Positions 9,216-19,931 of a DNA stretch of 64,000 nt are shown piece by piece (the stretch's first letter is position 1; every line of letters begins with the position of its first letter). Source of the stretch: Myxococcus sp. (lineage in GTDB: Bacteria > Myxococcota > Myxococcia > Myxococcales > Myxococcaceae); NCBI GenBank assembly GCA_014879945.1, contig JACSRE010000381.1:17122-81121 (forward strand). The letters run 5' to 3'. Below the pieces are notes generated by a model. The model was not told the DNA's origin, did no database searches, and worked only from the letters and a program-made list of their open reading frames with translations. The position numbers and the translations under genes were made by a program.

Positions 9216-10451
9216 TTAGTAGTTCTCGTGCGCCAGCGAGTCCGACAGGCGCGGGTCGTTGATGGGGACGACCTTGTTCTTGTTGAGGAAGAACCCGAAC
9301 GCCGCCAGGAACACCCCGAGCATGCCGATGAGGGCCGTCGCGTCGAGGTACGAGAGCGCGAAGTGCGGCTCGTGGTGGCCCCCGGTGTGCGCGCCGAAGT
9401 TCGGCATGATGAGCCAGTACATGTCGACCAGGTGCATGAAGAGCATCCACACGCAGCCGACCGCGAGGCCCACCCGGTGGCGCTTCACGTGCCGCGACAC
9501 GAAGTAGAAGAACGGCACGAAGAAGTGCAGCACCGGCAGGGCGTACGACACGTGCTGCCAGCCGCCCGCCATGCGCACGATGTAGAACTCGGTCTCTTCG
9601 GGAATGTTCGCGTACCAGATGAGGATGAACTGGCTGAACGCGATGTAGGCCCAGAAGACGCCGTAGCCGTAGACGTACTTGCCGAGGTCGTGGAAGTGCT
9701 CGGCAGTGATGGCCTTGGTGAGCACGCCCGCGCGCTGCAGCCCCATCGCCACCAGCGCGAGGAAGGCGTGGAACGCGAGGATGGACGCCGCGAAGTAGTA
9801 GATGCCGAAGATGGTCGAGTACCAGTGCGGCTGGAGCGACATCATCCAGTCGATGGCCTGGAAGCTCTGCGAGAGCGCGTAGAGGGCGATGCCCGGCGTG
9901 CTGACCAGCACCAGGCGCTTCACCAGGGCCTCGCGCGCCGCGGGGTTGGTCTCGGTGTCCATCTTGGTCGAGGTGTTGTGGAGCACCCACGCCAGCACGC
10001 TCCAGATGGCGAAGTAGATGGCCGCGCGCCCGAAGAAGGCGCCCGACGAGAGGAACCAGGTCTTGCGCGCGAGGATCTCGTCGATGTGGTCGGCGTGCGT
10101 CCACGGGTAGAGTTCGTGGAAGCCCACCGTCGCGATGGGGATGAAGAGGAACGCGAAGACCGGCAGCGTCACCGCCGCGGTCTCGGCGATGCGGCGCAGC
10201 ACGATGTGCCAGCCCGCCTTCACCGCGTGGTTGATCAGCACCCAGCCGAGGGCGCCGAGCGCGAGCGCGAGCACGCTCTCGAAGGCCCAGAGGTACGCGA
10301 ACATCGCGCGGGCCTTGTTGTCGCCGCCGGCCGAGGCCAGCGTCGCGCCCAGGCCGATGACGGCCATGGCGCCGCCGAGCATGGGCAGCTTCGCCCACAG
10401 GCTCGTCGAAGGAATCGTGATGTCGGTCGGCTTTTCGATGGCGTGGCTCAC
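9216..10451 (-). CDS. actF: Alternative complex III subunit ActF (quinol:cytochrome c oxidoreductase membrane subunit)
   Basis: 411 aa polytopic protein in the act gene order; FQAIDWMMSLQPHWYSTIFGIYYFA characteristic. Confidence 0.9.
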   Translation of the reverse strand: MSHAIEKPTDITIPSTSLWAKLPMLGGAMAVIGLGATLASAGGDNKARAMFAYLWAFESVLALALGALGWVLINHAVKAGWHIVLRRIAETAAVTLPVFAFLFIPIATVGFHELYPWTHADHIDEILARKTWFLSSGAFFGRAAIYFAIWSVLAWVLHNTSTKMDTETNPAAREALVKRLVLVSTPGIALYALSQSFQAIDWMMSLQPHWYSTIFGIYYFAASILAFHAFLALVAMGLQRAGVLTKAITAEHFHDLGKYVYGYGVFWAYIAFSQFILIWYANIPEETEFYIVRMAGGWQHVSYALPVLHFFVPFFYFVSRHVKRHRVGLAVGCVWMLFMHLVDMYWLIMPNFGAHTGGHHEPHFALSYLDATALIGMLGVFLAAFGFFLNKNKVVPINDPRLSDSLAHENY

Positions 10452-10458
10452 GAGGTCC

Positions 10459-11388
10459 TCACTTCAGCGTCTCGAAGTACTTGGCGATGCTCTCGACCTC
10501 GAGGTCGGTCACCACTGCGGGCGGCATCGCCGGGGGGTAGCCGTCGACGACCTTCGCCATCGGCTGCCGAATCGACTCGGCCAGGTACGCCAGGTCGACC
10601 ACCACGTCGCCGGCGCTCGTCTTCTCGGTCTTGCCCCACAGGCCCTTGAACGACGGGCCCACCAGCTTCGAGCCGTCGAGCGAGTGGCAGGCGTTGCAGC
10701 CCTTGTCCTTGTAGAGCTTCTTGCCGAGGTCGGCGCTCGCCTTGGTGAGGTCCACCGCGGGGCCGGAGTCTCCGCCGGGCTCCCACGAGACCGCCGGGTC
10801 CTTCTGGCGCTCGAGGTCGCGCACGTAGGCGACGATGGCCCACCGGTCGGCCACGGGAATCTGCGCCGCGTACGAGGCCATGTTGCCGCCGTTCACGCCC
10901 ACCGCGATGGCCGCGTAGAGCTTGCCGTTCTTGAGCTCCTTCACGCGGTCGCTGTGCATCGAGGGCGGGGGCACCAGCAGGCCCTTGCTGGTGTTCACCA
11001 CGCCGTCGCCGTCGCCGTTGGGGCCGTGGCAGGGGGTGCAGAAGATCTTGAAGCGCTCGTGGCCGCGGGCGATCGCCTCGGCCGTGGGCGCGCCGTCGTC
11101 GCCCTTGATCGAGGCGGGGAACGCGAGCACGAACTCGCCCTTGTCGTCGGTGCCCTTGACGAGGTGGTCGTCGTCGTCGAGCTGACCGATCGCCACCGTG
11201 CCCTCGACGGGCGCCCGCATCGAGCGGCCGTCGGCGAAGAGGCCGGTCGTGTCCTTGCGGTACGACTTCACCTTCTCCTGGGTGTCCATGTTGGGGATGA
11301 GGTGCACCGGCGGCTTGTCGGACTCCCAGCCGCGGCAGCCCGAGAGGCCCACCAGACACACCACTCCGCTCCACAAAAGGTTTCGCAT
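10459..11388 (-). CDS. actE: Alternative complex III cytochrome c subunit (ActE-like, diheme)
   Basis: Two CxxCH sites (CTPCH, CNACH); lipoprotein signal MRNLLWSGVVCLVGLSGC; act gene order. Confidence 0.88.
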   Translation of the reverse strand: MRNLLWSGVVCLVGLSGCRGWESDKPPVHLIPNMDTQEKVKSYRKDTTGLFADGRSMRAPVEGTVAIGQLDDDDHLVKGTDDKGEFVLAFPASIKGDDGAPTAEAIARGHERFKIFCTPCHGPNGDGDGVVNTSKGLLVPPPSMHSDRVKELKNGKLYAAIAVGVNGGNMASYAAQIPVADRWAIVAYVRDLERQKDPAVSWEPGGDSGPAVDLTKASADLGKKLYKDKGCNACHSLDGSKLVGPSFKGLWGKTEKTSAGDVVVDLAYLAESIRQPMAKVVDGYPPAMPPAVVTDLEVESIAKYFETLK

Positions 11389-11395
11389 GTGAACT

Positions 11396-11932
11396 CTAGG
11401 CCTCCAGCTCTTCGACGAGCGTGGCACCGGACTCCTGGAGCAGCGCCTTCGTCTTCTCGCCGTCGAAGCGCGGGTCCTCTGCCTCGATCATGATGAAGAA
11501 CTTGTCGTCGGTGACACGCTCGAACGCCTTCGAGGCGAACGCCGGGTGGTACGGCTGCGGGAGCCCGTTCATGATCCAGTTCGCGAGGAACGCGGTCACG
11601 CAGCTCGAGAGGACCGTCACCTCGTACCAGACGGGCACGAAGGCGGGGATCGAGAACAACGGCTTGCCGCCGACGATCATCGGGTAGGCCCAGCCCATCG
11701 CCCACGCCTGGAAGAAGAGCATGAAGGTCGAGCCGGTGATGCCCATCACCAGCACGGCCCAGGGCAGCTTCGAGTCGGGCACGCCCATCACCTTGTCGAG
11801 GCCGTGCACGGGGAACGGGGTGCACACGTCCCACTTCTCGTAGCCGGCGGCGCGAACCCGGGCCGCGGCGTGCGTCACCGTGGCGGGGTTCTCGTATTGG
11901 GCGAGCAGGCCCCAGTGCTTCTTGTCGCTCAT
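11396..11932 (-). CDS. actD: Alternative complex III subunit ActD (DUF3341-like)
   Basis: [43 protein letters not shown]; two TM segments; act gene order. Confidence 0.92.
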   Translation of the reverse strand: MSDKKHWGLLAQYENPATVTHAAARVRAAGYEKWDVCTPFPVHGLDKVMGVPDSKLPWAVLVMGITGSTFMLFFQAWAMGWAYPMIVGGKPLFSIPAFVPVWYEVTVLSSCVTAFLANWIMNGLPQPYHPAFASKAFERVTDDKFFIMIEAEDPRFDGEKTKALLQESGATLVEELEA

Positions 11933-13470
11933 GAGTGACCTCCGGTGCCGGCGACCGCCGTCGAGGGAATCGCGCCACCGATGGCGGGCGCCTCGGTGTG
12001 GTGGTGCGCCGCCTCGTGCGCGTGGCCAGCGGCGTGGCCGTAGCCTTCCCAGTGCGGGTTGGCCTGCGCCATCACGCCCTTCACCTCGCTCATGGCGATG
12101 ACGGGGAAGAAGCGCACGAAGAGCAGGAAGAGGAAGAAGAAGAGGCCGAAGGTGCCCAACAGGAAGAGCACCTCGGTGACGGGCACGAAGTAGTCCCAGC
12201 TCGAGGGCAGCGCGTCGCGGTGCAGCGAGGTCACCGTGATGACGAAGCGCTCGAACCACATGCCGATGTTCACGAAGATCGACAGGACGAAGGTGATCTT
12301 CACGTTGGTGCGGATCTTCTTGAACCAGTACAGCTGCGGGGTGATCACGTTGCAGCTCATCATGATCCAGTAGGCCCACCAGTACGGCCCACCCATGCGG
12401 TTGAGGAACGTGAAGCCCTCGTATTGGTTGCCCGAGTAGGCCGCCATGAAGAACTCCATGCCGTACGCGTACCCGACGAGCGAGCCGGTCAGCAGGATGA
12501 TCTTGTTCATGTTCTCGATGTGACGAATCGTGATCACGTCTTTGAGGCCCAGCCACTGGCGCGCCGGAATCGCGAGCGTCAGCACCATCGCGAAGCCCGA
12601 GAAGATGGCGCCGGCCACGAAGTACGGCGGGAAGATGGTGGTGTGCCAGCCGGGCAGCTGCGAGACGGCGAAGTCGAACGAGACGATGGTGTGCACCGAG
12701 AGCACCAGCGGCGCCGAGAAGGCCGCGAGGATCTGGTAGGCCTTCTCGTAGGTCACCCAGTGGCGCATCGAGCCGCGCCAGCCCAGCGACAAGAAGCCGT
12801 AGAAGAAGCGGCGCCACTTGATGGTGGTGCGGTCACGCAGGGTCGCGAAGTCGGGAACCAGGCCGGTGTACCAGAAGAGGATCGACACCAGCGCGTAGGT
12901 GTTGACGGCCCACACGTCCCACTCCAGCGGGCTGCGGAAGTTCGGCCACAGGCCCATCTGGTTGGGAATCGGGAACAGGTAGTAGTCCATCCAGATGCGG
13001 CCGGTGTGCAGCGCCACGCACGAGCCGGCGCAGGCGACGGCGAAGATGGTCATCGCCTCGGCGAACCGGTTGATGCTGGTGCGCCACTTCTGGCGGAACA
13101 GGTAGAGCACCGCCGAGATGAGCGTGCCGGCGTGGCCGATGCCGACCCAGAAGACGAAGTTGACGATGTCCCACGCCCAGGCGACCGGGGTGTTGTTGCC
13201 CCAGATGCCGGGGCCTTCCCAGAAGAGGTAGCCGACGTAGCCGCCGAACATTGCCGCGCCGGCGGCCGCGAGCGCGATGCCGAACTTCAGCCCGTTGGGC
13301 GTCTGGAGGATCGGCGCCTCGTTCACCTTGCAGACCATCTCGGTGATCGCGTGGAAGTCGTGGTCACCACGAACCAGTGGCTCACGGCCCTCGATGACCT
13401 CGGGCAACACCACGTCGCCCCGCAGGTTCGGGTCGTCAGGCAGCGTCATGGTGGCAGTTGGCGTTCCCAT
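11929..13470 (-). CDS. actC: Alternative complex III subunit ActC (NrfD-like)
   Basis: About 10 TM NrfD-type protein; start ATG at 13468-13470; act gene order. Confidence 0.93.
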   Translation of the reverse strand: MGTPTATMTLPDDPNLRGDVVLPEVIEGREPLVRGDHDFHAITEMVCKVNEAPILQTPNGLKFGIALAAAGAAMFGGYVGYLFWEGPGIWGNNTPVAWAWDIVNFVFWVGIGHAGTLISAVLYLFRQKWRTSINRFAEAMTIFAVACAGSCVALHTGRIWMDYYLFPIPNQMGLWPNFRSPLEWDVWAVNTYALVSILFWYTGLVPDFATLRDRTTIKWRRFFYGFLSLGWRGSMRHWVTYEKAYQILAAFSAPLVLSVHTIVSFDFAVSQLPGWHTTIFPPYFVAGAIFSGFAMVLTLAIPARQWLGLKDVITIRHIENMNKIILLTGSLVGYAYGMEFFMAAYSGNQYEGFTFLNRMGGPYWWAYWIMMSCNVITPQLYWFKKIRTNVKITFVLSIFVNIGMWFERFVITVTSLHRDALPSSWDYFVPVTEVLFLLGTFGLFFFLFLLFVRFFPVIAMSEVKGVMAQANPHWEGYGHAAGHAHEAAHHHTEAPAIGGAIPSTAVAGTGGHS

Positions 13471-16400
13471 CAGGCCAGCTCCTCGTTCTCGTTGCGCACG
13501 CGGGCGAGGTAGCTGGTGCGTGGGCGAATGTTGAGTTCCTGCAGCATCTCGTAGTTGCGCTCGCTGTTCTTGAGCGCGAACACCTTCGACTTCTCGTCGT
13601 TGATGTTGCCGAAGGTGATGGCGCTGGTCGGGCACGCCTGCTGGCACGCCGGAATCACCGCGCCGTCAGGCAGCGCCTTGCGGTCGTGGCCCTGGCGCTT
13701 GGCGGCGATCTTGGCGTCGTCGATGCGCTGCGCGCAGTACGAGCACTTCTCCATCACGCCGCGGTACCGCACCGACACGTCGGGGTTGCGCTGGAGCTTG
13801 AGCGTCTTCATGCGCTCCTTCCAGTACGGCTCGACGTAGACGTTCCCGGTGTGGGTGTAGTCGAGGTAGTTGAAGCGCCGCACCTTGTAGGGGCAGTTGT
13901 TGGCGCAGTACCGGGTGCCGATGCACCGGTTGTAGGCCATCGTGTTGGTGCCCTCTTCGTCGTGCACCGTGGCCGAGACCGGGCACACCGGCTCGCAGGG
14001 CGCGTTCTCGCAGTGCATGCACGCCACCGGCTGGTGCACCGCCGCGGGCGCGTCCACGTCACCGGTGAAGTAGCGGTCGATGCGAATCCAGTGGAGCTCG
14101 CGGCCCAGCAGCACCTGCTCGCGGCCCACCACCGCGATGTTGTTCTCGGACTGGCAGGCGATCGCGCAGTAGTTGCAGCCGATGCAGGCCGACAGGTCGA
14201 TGACCATGCCCCACTGCTGGCCTTCGTAGACGATCTCGCTGTGCGGCTGAATGGGCTTCGAGGGCCGGTTCTTCGGCGTGCCGAGCGTCACCAGGTTCGC
14301 GGGCATGTCGCCCTTGTGCGCGAAGCTCTCGTCCTTCGCGTAGGCGGCGGCGGTGGCCGAGCGGAACAGCGGGCGGTCGCCCAGGCCCAGCTTGCGGTGC
14401 TCCGAGTCGGCGCTCTCGTCGAGCATCTTGACGAAGGTGAGCTCCTTCAGCGGCGACGCGGGCACCGAGAAGTGGTCTTGCGTCGACGCCAGCACCTGCG
14501 TCTTGCCCGTCTTCGTCACCTTCACGCCGGTGACGACGTTGAGGGCGCCCTCGAGCAGCGGGGTGACGTCGGCGCCGATGCCCTTCGAGACCTCTCCCTG
14601 CGCGCGGCCGTAGCCGGCGGTCATCACCAGGGTGGCGGGCGCGAGGCCGGGGAGCACGAAGGTCGGCGTGGTGATGGAGCGGCCGTTGACCGTCACCTCG
14701 ACGACGTCGGCGGTGTAGCCGTTGCGCACCACCGCGCTCTCGATGCCCAGCTCTTTGGCGACCGACGGCGCCATCAGCAGCGCGTTGTCCCAGCAGAGCT
14801 TCGACATGGTGTCGGGCAGCTCCATCACCCACGAGGTGTTGGTGAGGCGGCCGTCTTTGGCGTGCCCGTGCACCGCGACCAGCTCGTAGTTGTCCTTGCC
14901 CGGGGTGACGCTGGTGAGCGCGCCCACGGCGGTGGCGATCTCAGCCACCTTCGCCGCGGCGGGCGCCGGGGTTCTGGCGGTGCCGGCGATGACGCCGTCG
15001 TGCAGGGCCTTGCGCCAGGCCTTCTCGGCGGTGAGCTTGCCGCCCTCGGCGCGCCAGGTCGCCTCGACGAGCTTCTTGTCGCCCGTCTCGGCTTCGCCCG
15101 CCAGCTGCGCCAGCAGGGTGATGAGGGGGCGGCCCGAGAACAGCGGGAGGATGATGGGCTGCACCAGGCTGACGGTGCCGTCCCAGCCCTCGGCGTCGCC
15201 CCACGACTCGAGGAAGTGGGCCAGCGGCGCGTGCCAGGTGGCCTTGAGGCCCGTCTCTTCGGGGAAGAGGCCGAGGTGCACCGTCGTCTTGGCCTTCGCG
15301 AGCGCCTCGCCGAACTTCAGCGCGCCGGGCGCGGTGTAGACCGGGTTGACGTCGGCCAACACCACGGTGTCGATGGCGCCTTCGCCCAGCGCCTTGGTGA
15401 GCGCGGCGAGCTGCTCGTACTGGCTGGGGTGGTCGAGGGCCTCGCCCATCGAGACCGTCTGGCCGCCGCCGAGCGCCGCGTTGATGGCGAAGGCCAGCGC
15501 GTGCACCGCCGGCGGCTGGCGCTCACCGACGAACAGCGTGGCGGCGCCCTTGTTGGCGGCGAGGTCTTTGGCGAGCGCCGCGACGAACCGGGTCACGTTC
15601 GCGGGCAGCGCGGCGCCTTCGAGCGCGCCGAGCGCGCCGAGGTCGACGCCGTTGGCGGCGAGGGCCTTCGCGAGCGCCTTCATCACGTCGACGCCCTGGC
15701 TCGAGGCCACCCGCACGCGGTGGTCGGCGTTGGTGCCGGTCGCGCTGAAGGTCGACTCGGCGACGTACAGGCGCTGCATCTTCGCGAGGTCATCGCGGGT
15801 GTGCACGGCGCGCGTCGCCCCGAACTGGCGGGCCAGCTTGAGGTGGTCGGGGCCCGAGACGAGGAAGTCGGAGTCGAGGGCGAAGATGATCTTCGTCGTC
15901 GAGAGGTCGGCGTGCACGCGCGCGCCGGGCCCGAACGCCAGGTGGGCGCCCAGGTGCTGCTGGTCGGGGGCGAGCGGGTCCCACCGGACGATCTTCGCCT
16001 GCGGCAGCTTCGTGGCGACGAGCTTGAGCAGGCGCTCGGCGGTCGGCCCGAGCTCGTCTTCGACGACGATGGCCAGGCCCGCGCCCTGGGCGCCGGCGAA
16101 CTTCGTGGACAGCTCCTTGAAGAACGCGTCGAACTTCTCCCAGGTGCTGGCCTGGCCGCCCTGCATCGGGGCGCGCGCGCGCTCCGGGTCGTACAGGCGC
16201 AGCACCTCGGCCTGGGCCCAGATGTCAGAGGCGCCCAGCGAGCTGGGGTGGTTCGGGTTGCCCTCGATCTTGGTGGGCCGGCCGCCGTTGGCCTCGACGA
16301 TGAGGCCCACCGCGCCCTCGGACCGCTGCATCGCGGTCGAGTAGTACATGCGCACGCCCGGCACGACCTGCTCCGGCTGCTGCACGAAGGGCAGGATCTC

Positions 16401-16640
16401 GTCGACCGGGCGGCGAACCTGCAGGTTCTCGCAGCCGGCCAGCGCGCCCAGCGACATCGCGGCGGCGCCGATCTTCAGCGCGTCGCGGCGGTTGAAGCCC
16501 TCGGGCGTCAGCCCGTTGGGGAACTCGTCCTCCATCTGCTTCTTGAGGAGCTCGTCGCCTTCTTTGTGCGCGACGGAACGCCAGTACGTCGGCGGCTCGT
16601 TCATCTGGTCGCGAAGCGGGGCGTAGGGGTCTTTCTTCAT
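13470..16640 (-). CDS. actB: Alternative complex III subunit ActB (molybdopterin-oxidoreductase-like plus Fe-S ferredoxin domain)
   Basis: 1056 aa; [13 protein letters not shown]-terminus; [51 protein letters not shown] and CSYCAQRI cluster motifs. Confidence 0.95.
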   Translation of the reverse strand: MKKDPYAPLRDQMNEPPTYWRSVAHKEGDELLKKQMEDEFPNGLTPEGFNRRDALKIGAAAMSLGALAGCENLQVRRPVDEILPFVQQPEQVVPGVRMYYSTAMQRSEGAVGLIVEANGGRPTKIEGNPNHPSSLGASDIWAQAEVLRLYDPERARAPMQGGQASTWEKFDAFFKELSTKFAGAQGAGLAIVVEDELGPTAERLLKLVATKLPQAKIVRWDPLAPDQQHLGAHLAFGPGARVHADLSTTKIIFALDSDFLVSGPDHLKLARQFGATRAVHTRDDLAKMQRLYVAESTFSATGTNADHRVRVASSQGVDVMKALAKALAANGVDLGALGALEGAALPANVTRFVAALAKDLAANKGAATLFVGERQPPAVHALAFAINAALGGGQTVSMGEALDHPSQYEQLAALTKALGEGAIDTVVLADVNPVYTAPGALKFGEALAKAKTTVHLGLFPEETGLKATWHAPLAHFLESWGDAEGWDGTVSLVQPIILPLFSGRPLITLLAQLAGEAETGDKKLVEATWRAEGGKLTAEKAWRKALHDGVIAGTARTPAPAAAKVAEIATAVGALTSVTPGKDNYELVAVHGHAKDGRLTNTSWVMELPDTMSKLCWDNALLMAPSVAKELGIESAVVRNGYTADVVEVTVNGRSITTPTFVLPGLAPATLVMTAGYGRAQGEVSKGIGADVTPLLEGALNVVTGVKVTKTGKTQVLASTQDHFSVPASPLKELTFVKMLDESADSEHRKLGLGDRPLFRSATAAAYAKDESFAHKGDMPANLVTLGTPKNRPSKPIQPHSEIVYEGQQWGMVIDLSACIGCNYCAIACQSENNIAVVGREQVLLGRELHWIRIDRYFTGDVDAPAAVHQPVACMHCENAPCEPVCPVSATVHDEEGTNTMAYNRCIGTRYCANNCPYKVRRFNYLDYTHTGNVYVEPYWKERMKTLKLQRNPDVSVRYRGVMEKCSYCAQRIDDAKIAAKRQGHDRKALPDGAVIPACQQACPTSAITFGNINDEKSKVFALKNSERNYEMLQELNIRPRTSYLARVRNENEELA

Positions 16641-16676
16641 GGCGGTGTCGTTCTTTCGAAGAAGACGAAGAGTCGG

Positions 16677-17399
16677 TCAGCGGTGGCAGCCGGAGCAGCC
16701 GGCGGTCGCGTAGGTGAGCAGCTCACCGTTGGGGCCGCGCTTGGCGGCGGCCGAGAGGCTGCCCGGCGGGTTGAGCGTGGCGGCGATCTTCGTCGCCTTC
16801 TCGTTCCAGGCCAGGTCGCCCTTCCAGCCCATCGCGGTCAGCTGCTCCACCGGGCGCAGGTTGGGCGCGGGGTCGGAGTGACAGTCGAGGCACCAGGCCA
16901 TCGACAGCGGCTGGGTCTGCTTGACGACCTCCATGGTGTCGATGCGGCCGTGGCAGGTCTCGCAGCCGACCGCGGCGCGGTTCTCACCGACGCCGACGCC
17001 CATGTGGGCCGAGTGGTTGAAGTAGGCGAAGTCGGGCGTCTTGTGAATGCGCACCCACTCGACCGACTTGCCGGTCTTCCACGACTCGCGCAGGGCCTCG
17101 AGCTTGGGCGAGTCCTTCTTCACCTGCGCGTGGCAGTTCATGCACGTCTGCGTCGGGGGCACGCCGCCGTGCGGGCCGCGCTCCACGTAGGCGTGGCAGT
17201 AGCGACAGTCGATCTGCATGTCGCCCGCGTGCAGCTTGTGGCTGTACTCGATGGGCTGCGTCGGTTTGTAGCCGACGTCGGTGTGCCACGGAGAGCCCCA
17301 CCAGTAGAGGGCAAACGTGACGACACCGCCGCCGACGAGCGTTCCGACGAGCGCCAGGGCTGGGGTCTGGTTCCACCACTTCGGGAAGATCTGGGCCAT
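16677..17399 (-). CDS. actA: Alternative complex III pentaheme cytochrome ActA
   Basis: Five CxxCH motifs (CRYCH, CMNCH, CETCH, CLDCH, CSGCH); N-terminal TM. Confidence 0.95.
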   Translation of the reverse strand: MAQIFPKWWNQTPALALVGTLVGGGVVTFALYWWGSPWHTDVGYKPTQPIEYSHKLHAGDMQIDCRYCHAYVERGPHGGVPPTQTCMNCHAQVKKDSPKLEALRESWKTGKSVEWVRIHKTPDFAYFNHSAHMGVGVGENRAAVGCETCHGRIDTMEVVKQTQPLSMAWCLDCHSDPAPNLRPVEQLTAMGWKGDLAWNEKATKIAATLNPPGSLSAAAKRGPNGELLTYATAGCSGCHR

Positions 17400-17500
17400 G
17401 TGAAATGCGACCTCGCGAGCGTGCGGCGTGTAGCGGTAACGGCCTTACGCCTCAAGAACGAAACGACGGCAAGAACTGCGTTCGTCGAGAGAGAATGGAG

Positions 17501-17514
17501 CTTGCTGCATGTCA
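17501..17514. promoter_or_regulatory. CTTGCTGCATGTCA motif upstream of the act operon
   Basis: 12 of 14 identical to CTTGCTGCACATCA at 23871-23884 upstream of the oxidase operon. Confidence 0.4.
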
Positions 17515-17625
17515 TTCGCCCTGCTTCGGGCGAGGAAGATCAGCGGTGAAGGCCGCGCGAAATCAGCCTGACTCCTCGCCGACAGGAGCGCGATTGCTCG
17601 CACCTGCGCCGACCTCGCGCCCCGC

Positions 17626-18258
17626 TCAAGGGTTGGGGCCGAACCGCGCGAGCAGGCGGGCGGCGTTGATGGCGTTGCCCCGGCCCGCGGAGTCGTCTCT
17701 CCAGAAGTCCCGCACCTGGCCCTCCTGGTCGACGAGCGCGAACGCGGGCAGCCCCATCTGCTCGCTCACCGTGGTGCCCGCGTCGGAGCCGCCGCGCAGC
17801 GCCCACGACGCATGGAACGAGGAGAGGAGCGGGGCGAGGGCCTCGTCGGCGCCGGTGACGACGTGCCAGCGGCCGGCGGCGAGCCCCTTCAGCGCGGGCG
17901 CAGCCGAGTCGCGCGCCACCGTGACGAAGTGAACCTTGTCGCCGAGGTCGTCGGTGTGGTCGAGGCCGCGGCCGAACGCGCGCTGGGCCTCGACGCAGGC
18001 GGCCTCACACGGGCCGTTGGCGAAGAACGTGAGGAAGACCTTGCCCGAGAGCTCCGCCGAGCCGAAGGGCCGCGCGTCGTCGACCGTTGAGAGCTGCCAG
18101 GCCCCCAGCGGCGCGATGGCCGGCGGCGCCTTCAGGAAGCGGCGCTGCATGAACGGCAGCACCGTCAGCACCACCGCGCCGAGCAGGAAGGCGATGACGA
18201 ACGGGCTCTTCCACCACGGCCCGCGGGCCTCGGGTTCTGCGGCCGACTCAGTCGTCAC
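17626..18258 (-). CDS. SCO1/SenC-like thioredoxin-fold membrane protein
   Basis: N-terminal TM, FLTFFANGPCEAACVEAQ (CxxxC) in SCO-like context within the oxidase operon. Confidence 0.65.
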   Translation of the reverse strand: MTTESAAEPEARGPWWKSPFVIAFLLGAVVLTVLPFMQRRFLKAPPAIAPLGAWQLSTVDDARPFGSAELSGKVFLTFFANGPCEAACVEAQRAFGRGLDHTDDLGDKVHFVTVARDSAAPALKGLAAGRWHVVTGADEALAPLLSSFHASWALRGGSDAGTTVSEQMGLPAFALVDQEGQVRDFWRDDSAGRGNAINAARLLARFGPNP

Positions 18259-18625
18259 CCTTCTTGCCCTTGCCCTTCTTCTTGCCGCGGTGCGCTTCGA
18301 CCTTCACCTTCTTCCACTTCTTGTACTTCCCGGGCGGCAGCCGCACGAGGGTGACCGGCACGCCCCGGTCCTCCACCACGACCCAGGCCCCGCGGTGGGT
18401 CCTGGTGTGGAACCAGCGGCCGTCGCGGCGGCACCAGTAGAAGCCATCGACGAAGAAGACCTCGTCGTCGAAGTCCTCCACCACCTGCACGCCGGGCTCG
18501 ACCACCACCAGCGCGGGGGGCGCCTGGAAGGTGATGGTCGGCAGCACGACCTCGACCTTCACACCGACCTGCGCCAACGAGCCCAGGGGACTGAGGAGGC
18601 ACACCACGGCAAGCAAGCGCTTCAT
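18248..18625 (-). CDS. Small secreted protein with Lys-rich C-terminus
   Basis: Signal peptide MKRLLAVVCLLSPLGSLAQ; GFYWCRRDGRWFHTRTHRGAWVVV; KKGKGKKGDD tail. Confidence 0.65.
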   Translation of the reverse strand: MKRLLAVVCLLSPLGSLAQVGVKVEVVLPTITFQAPPALVVVEPGVQVVEDFDDEVFFVDGFYWCRRDGRWFHTRTHRGAWVVVEDRGVPVTLVRLPPGKYKKWKKVKVEAHRGKKKGKGKKGDD

Positions 18626-18651
18626 CGGGGCTCCGCGGCAGACGGCGTGGG

Positions 18652-18855
18652 TCAGGAAGGGTCTTTCGCTGGCGCGGCGCCCGAGGCCAGCTCGGCGTCA
18701 CGCGCCTTCGAGGCGCGGTACAGCCAGAAGGCCACGCCGCCGATCATCGCCAGCGGCGAGAGCGACACCACGCCCGTCATCGCCAGGTAGGCCCACTCGG
18801 TGTTGTCCTGACCTGCGCCGCACACCGCACACGCCAGCAGCGAGAGCGCCGTCAT
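18652..18855 (-). CDS. Small membrane protein in the oxidase operon
   Basis: MTALSLLACAVCGAGQDNTEWAYLAMTGVVSLSPLAMIGGVAFWLYRASK; start overlaps the stop of the upstream gene. Confidence 0.6.
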   Translation of the reverse strand: MTALSLLACAVCGAGQDNTEWAYLAMTGVVSLSPLAMIGGVAFWLYRASKARDAELASGAAPAKDPS

Positions 18856-19460
18856 CAGAAGTACACCCGCGCGTAGATGATGGGCCACATCAAGACGACG
18901 AAGTACCAGAAGACCTGCACGCCGAAGAAGAGGCCGCCCTTCATGGTGCCCCGCAGCAGCTGCGCCGCCGCCACGGCCAGGCCCCCCAGCGCGGCGATGG
19001 CGTGCAGGCCGTGCATTCCGACGATGAGGTAGAAGAACGCGCCCAGGCGGCTCGAGGTCAGCGTGAGGCCCGCGGCGAGCAGCTGCGCCCACTCGCGGCC
19101 CTGGAGCGCCACGAAGGCCGCGCCCAACACCCACGCGGCGACGACCAACCACTTCGCGACAGGCCGCTTCTTCGCCCACGCCACCTGCGCGCCCAGCAGC
19201 ACGAAGCCCGAGAGCACCAGGGCCACCGTGTTCACCAGCGTCGCGTCCTTCGGCAACATCGGCTGCCCGGGCATCGGCCAGGTGCCGGGCATCGCGCCCG
19301 AGCGGCTGATGGTGAAGGCGCTGATGAGGCCGACGAAGAACATCACCTCGGCCACCGCGAAGATGAGCATGCCCAGCACCGCGTTGGGGACGACGGCGCG
19401 GTTGGCCGTGCGGTCGACCCCGGCCGGCATCACCTCAGGCTGTGCAGTGGCCAGGCTCAT
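18855..19460 (-). CDS. Heme-copper oxidase subunit III family protein (paralog 1)
   Basis: 201 aa; AVAEVMFFVGLISAFTISRSG and GMHGLHAIAALGGLAVAA typical of COX3. Confidence 0.85.
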   Translation of the reverse strand: MSLATAQPEVMPAGVDRTANRAVVPNAVLGMLIFAVAEVMFFVGLISAFTISRSGAMPGTWPMPGQPMLPKDATLVNTVALVLSGFVLLGAQVAWAKKRPVAKWLVVAAWVLGAAFVALQGREWAQLLAAGLTLTSSRLGAFFYLIVGMHGLHAIAALGGLAVAAAQLLRGTMKGGLFFGVQVFWYFVVLMWPIIYARVYF

Positions 19461-19466
19461 GACGTG

Positions 19467-19922
19467 TCAGTGCGCCTCGCCGGGGCTGGCGGCCCCGGGA
19501 GCGGGCGCGCCATGGTCGGCGCCGTGCTCGCCGTGGCCGCCGCCGGCCTTGAGGCCCGCCTCGACGGCCTTCTTGGCGGCCACGTTGTCCCAGTTGGTGC
19601 CCTGGTGCCGGAGCACGTCGGGGCCGACGCCGCCGACCATCACCACCATCAGGGCCAGCATGGTGAGGAGCAGGTAGGCGACGTACTTCTTCTCGACGCC
19701 CAGGTGCATGAAGTTCTTGATGACCAGGTACGCCTTCACCACCGCGATGCCGAAGGCGGTGAAGAGGGTGACGACCCGAATGCCGAGCTCGGGGCCGACC
19801 ACCGACACCACCAGGAGCACCAAAAGGACTCCCCAGATCTTCACGTAGAACGAGTCGGGGTGCGACGCGTGAGCGACCGCGTGGGACCCGGGTGCTGCGG
19901 GAGCGTGTGCCGTGTCAGACAT
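19467..19922 (-). CDS. Cytochrome c oxidase subunit IV family protein
   Basis: KIWGVLLVLLVVSVVGPELGIRVVTLFTAFGIAVVKAYLVIKNFMHLGVEKK typical of prokaryotic COX4. Confidence 0.9.
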   Translation of the reverse strand: MSDTAHAPAAPGSHAVAHASHPDSFYVKIWGVLLVLLVVSVVGPELGIRVVTLFTAFGIAVVKAYLVIKNFMHLGVEKKYVAYLLLTMLALMVVMVGGVGPDVLRHQGTNWDNVAAKKAVEAGLKAGGGHGEHGADHGAPAPGAASPGEAH

Positions 19923-19931
19923 GAGCAGTCC

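Noticed and set aside
17517-17532. CGCCC-TGCTTC-GGGCG as a terminator between the SCO-like gene and actA
   Set aside because: Only a 5-bp stem and no U-tract on either strand.
13458-17549. 1363-aa plus-strand ORF opposite actB/actA
   Set aside because: Antisense to clearly identified actB and actA; low-complexity Arg/Val/Leu/Glu-rich translation typical of high-GC shadow ORFs.
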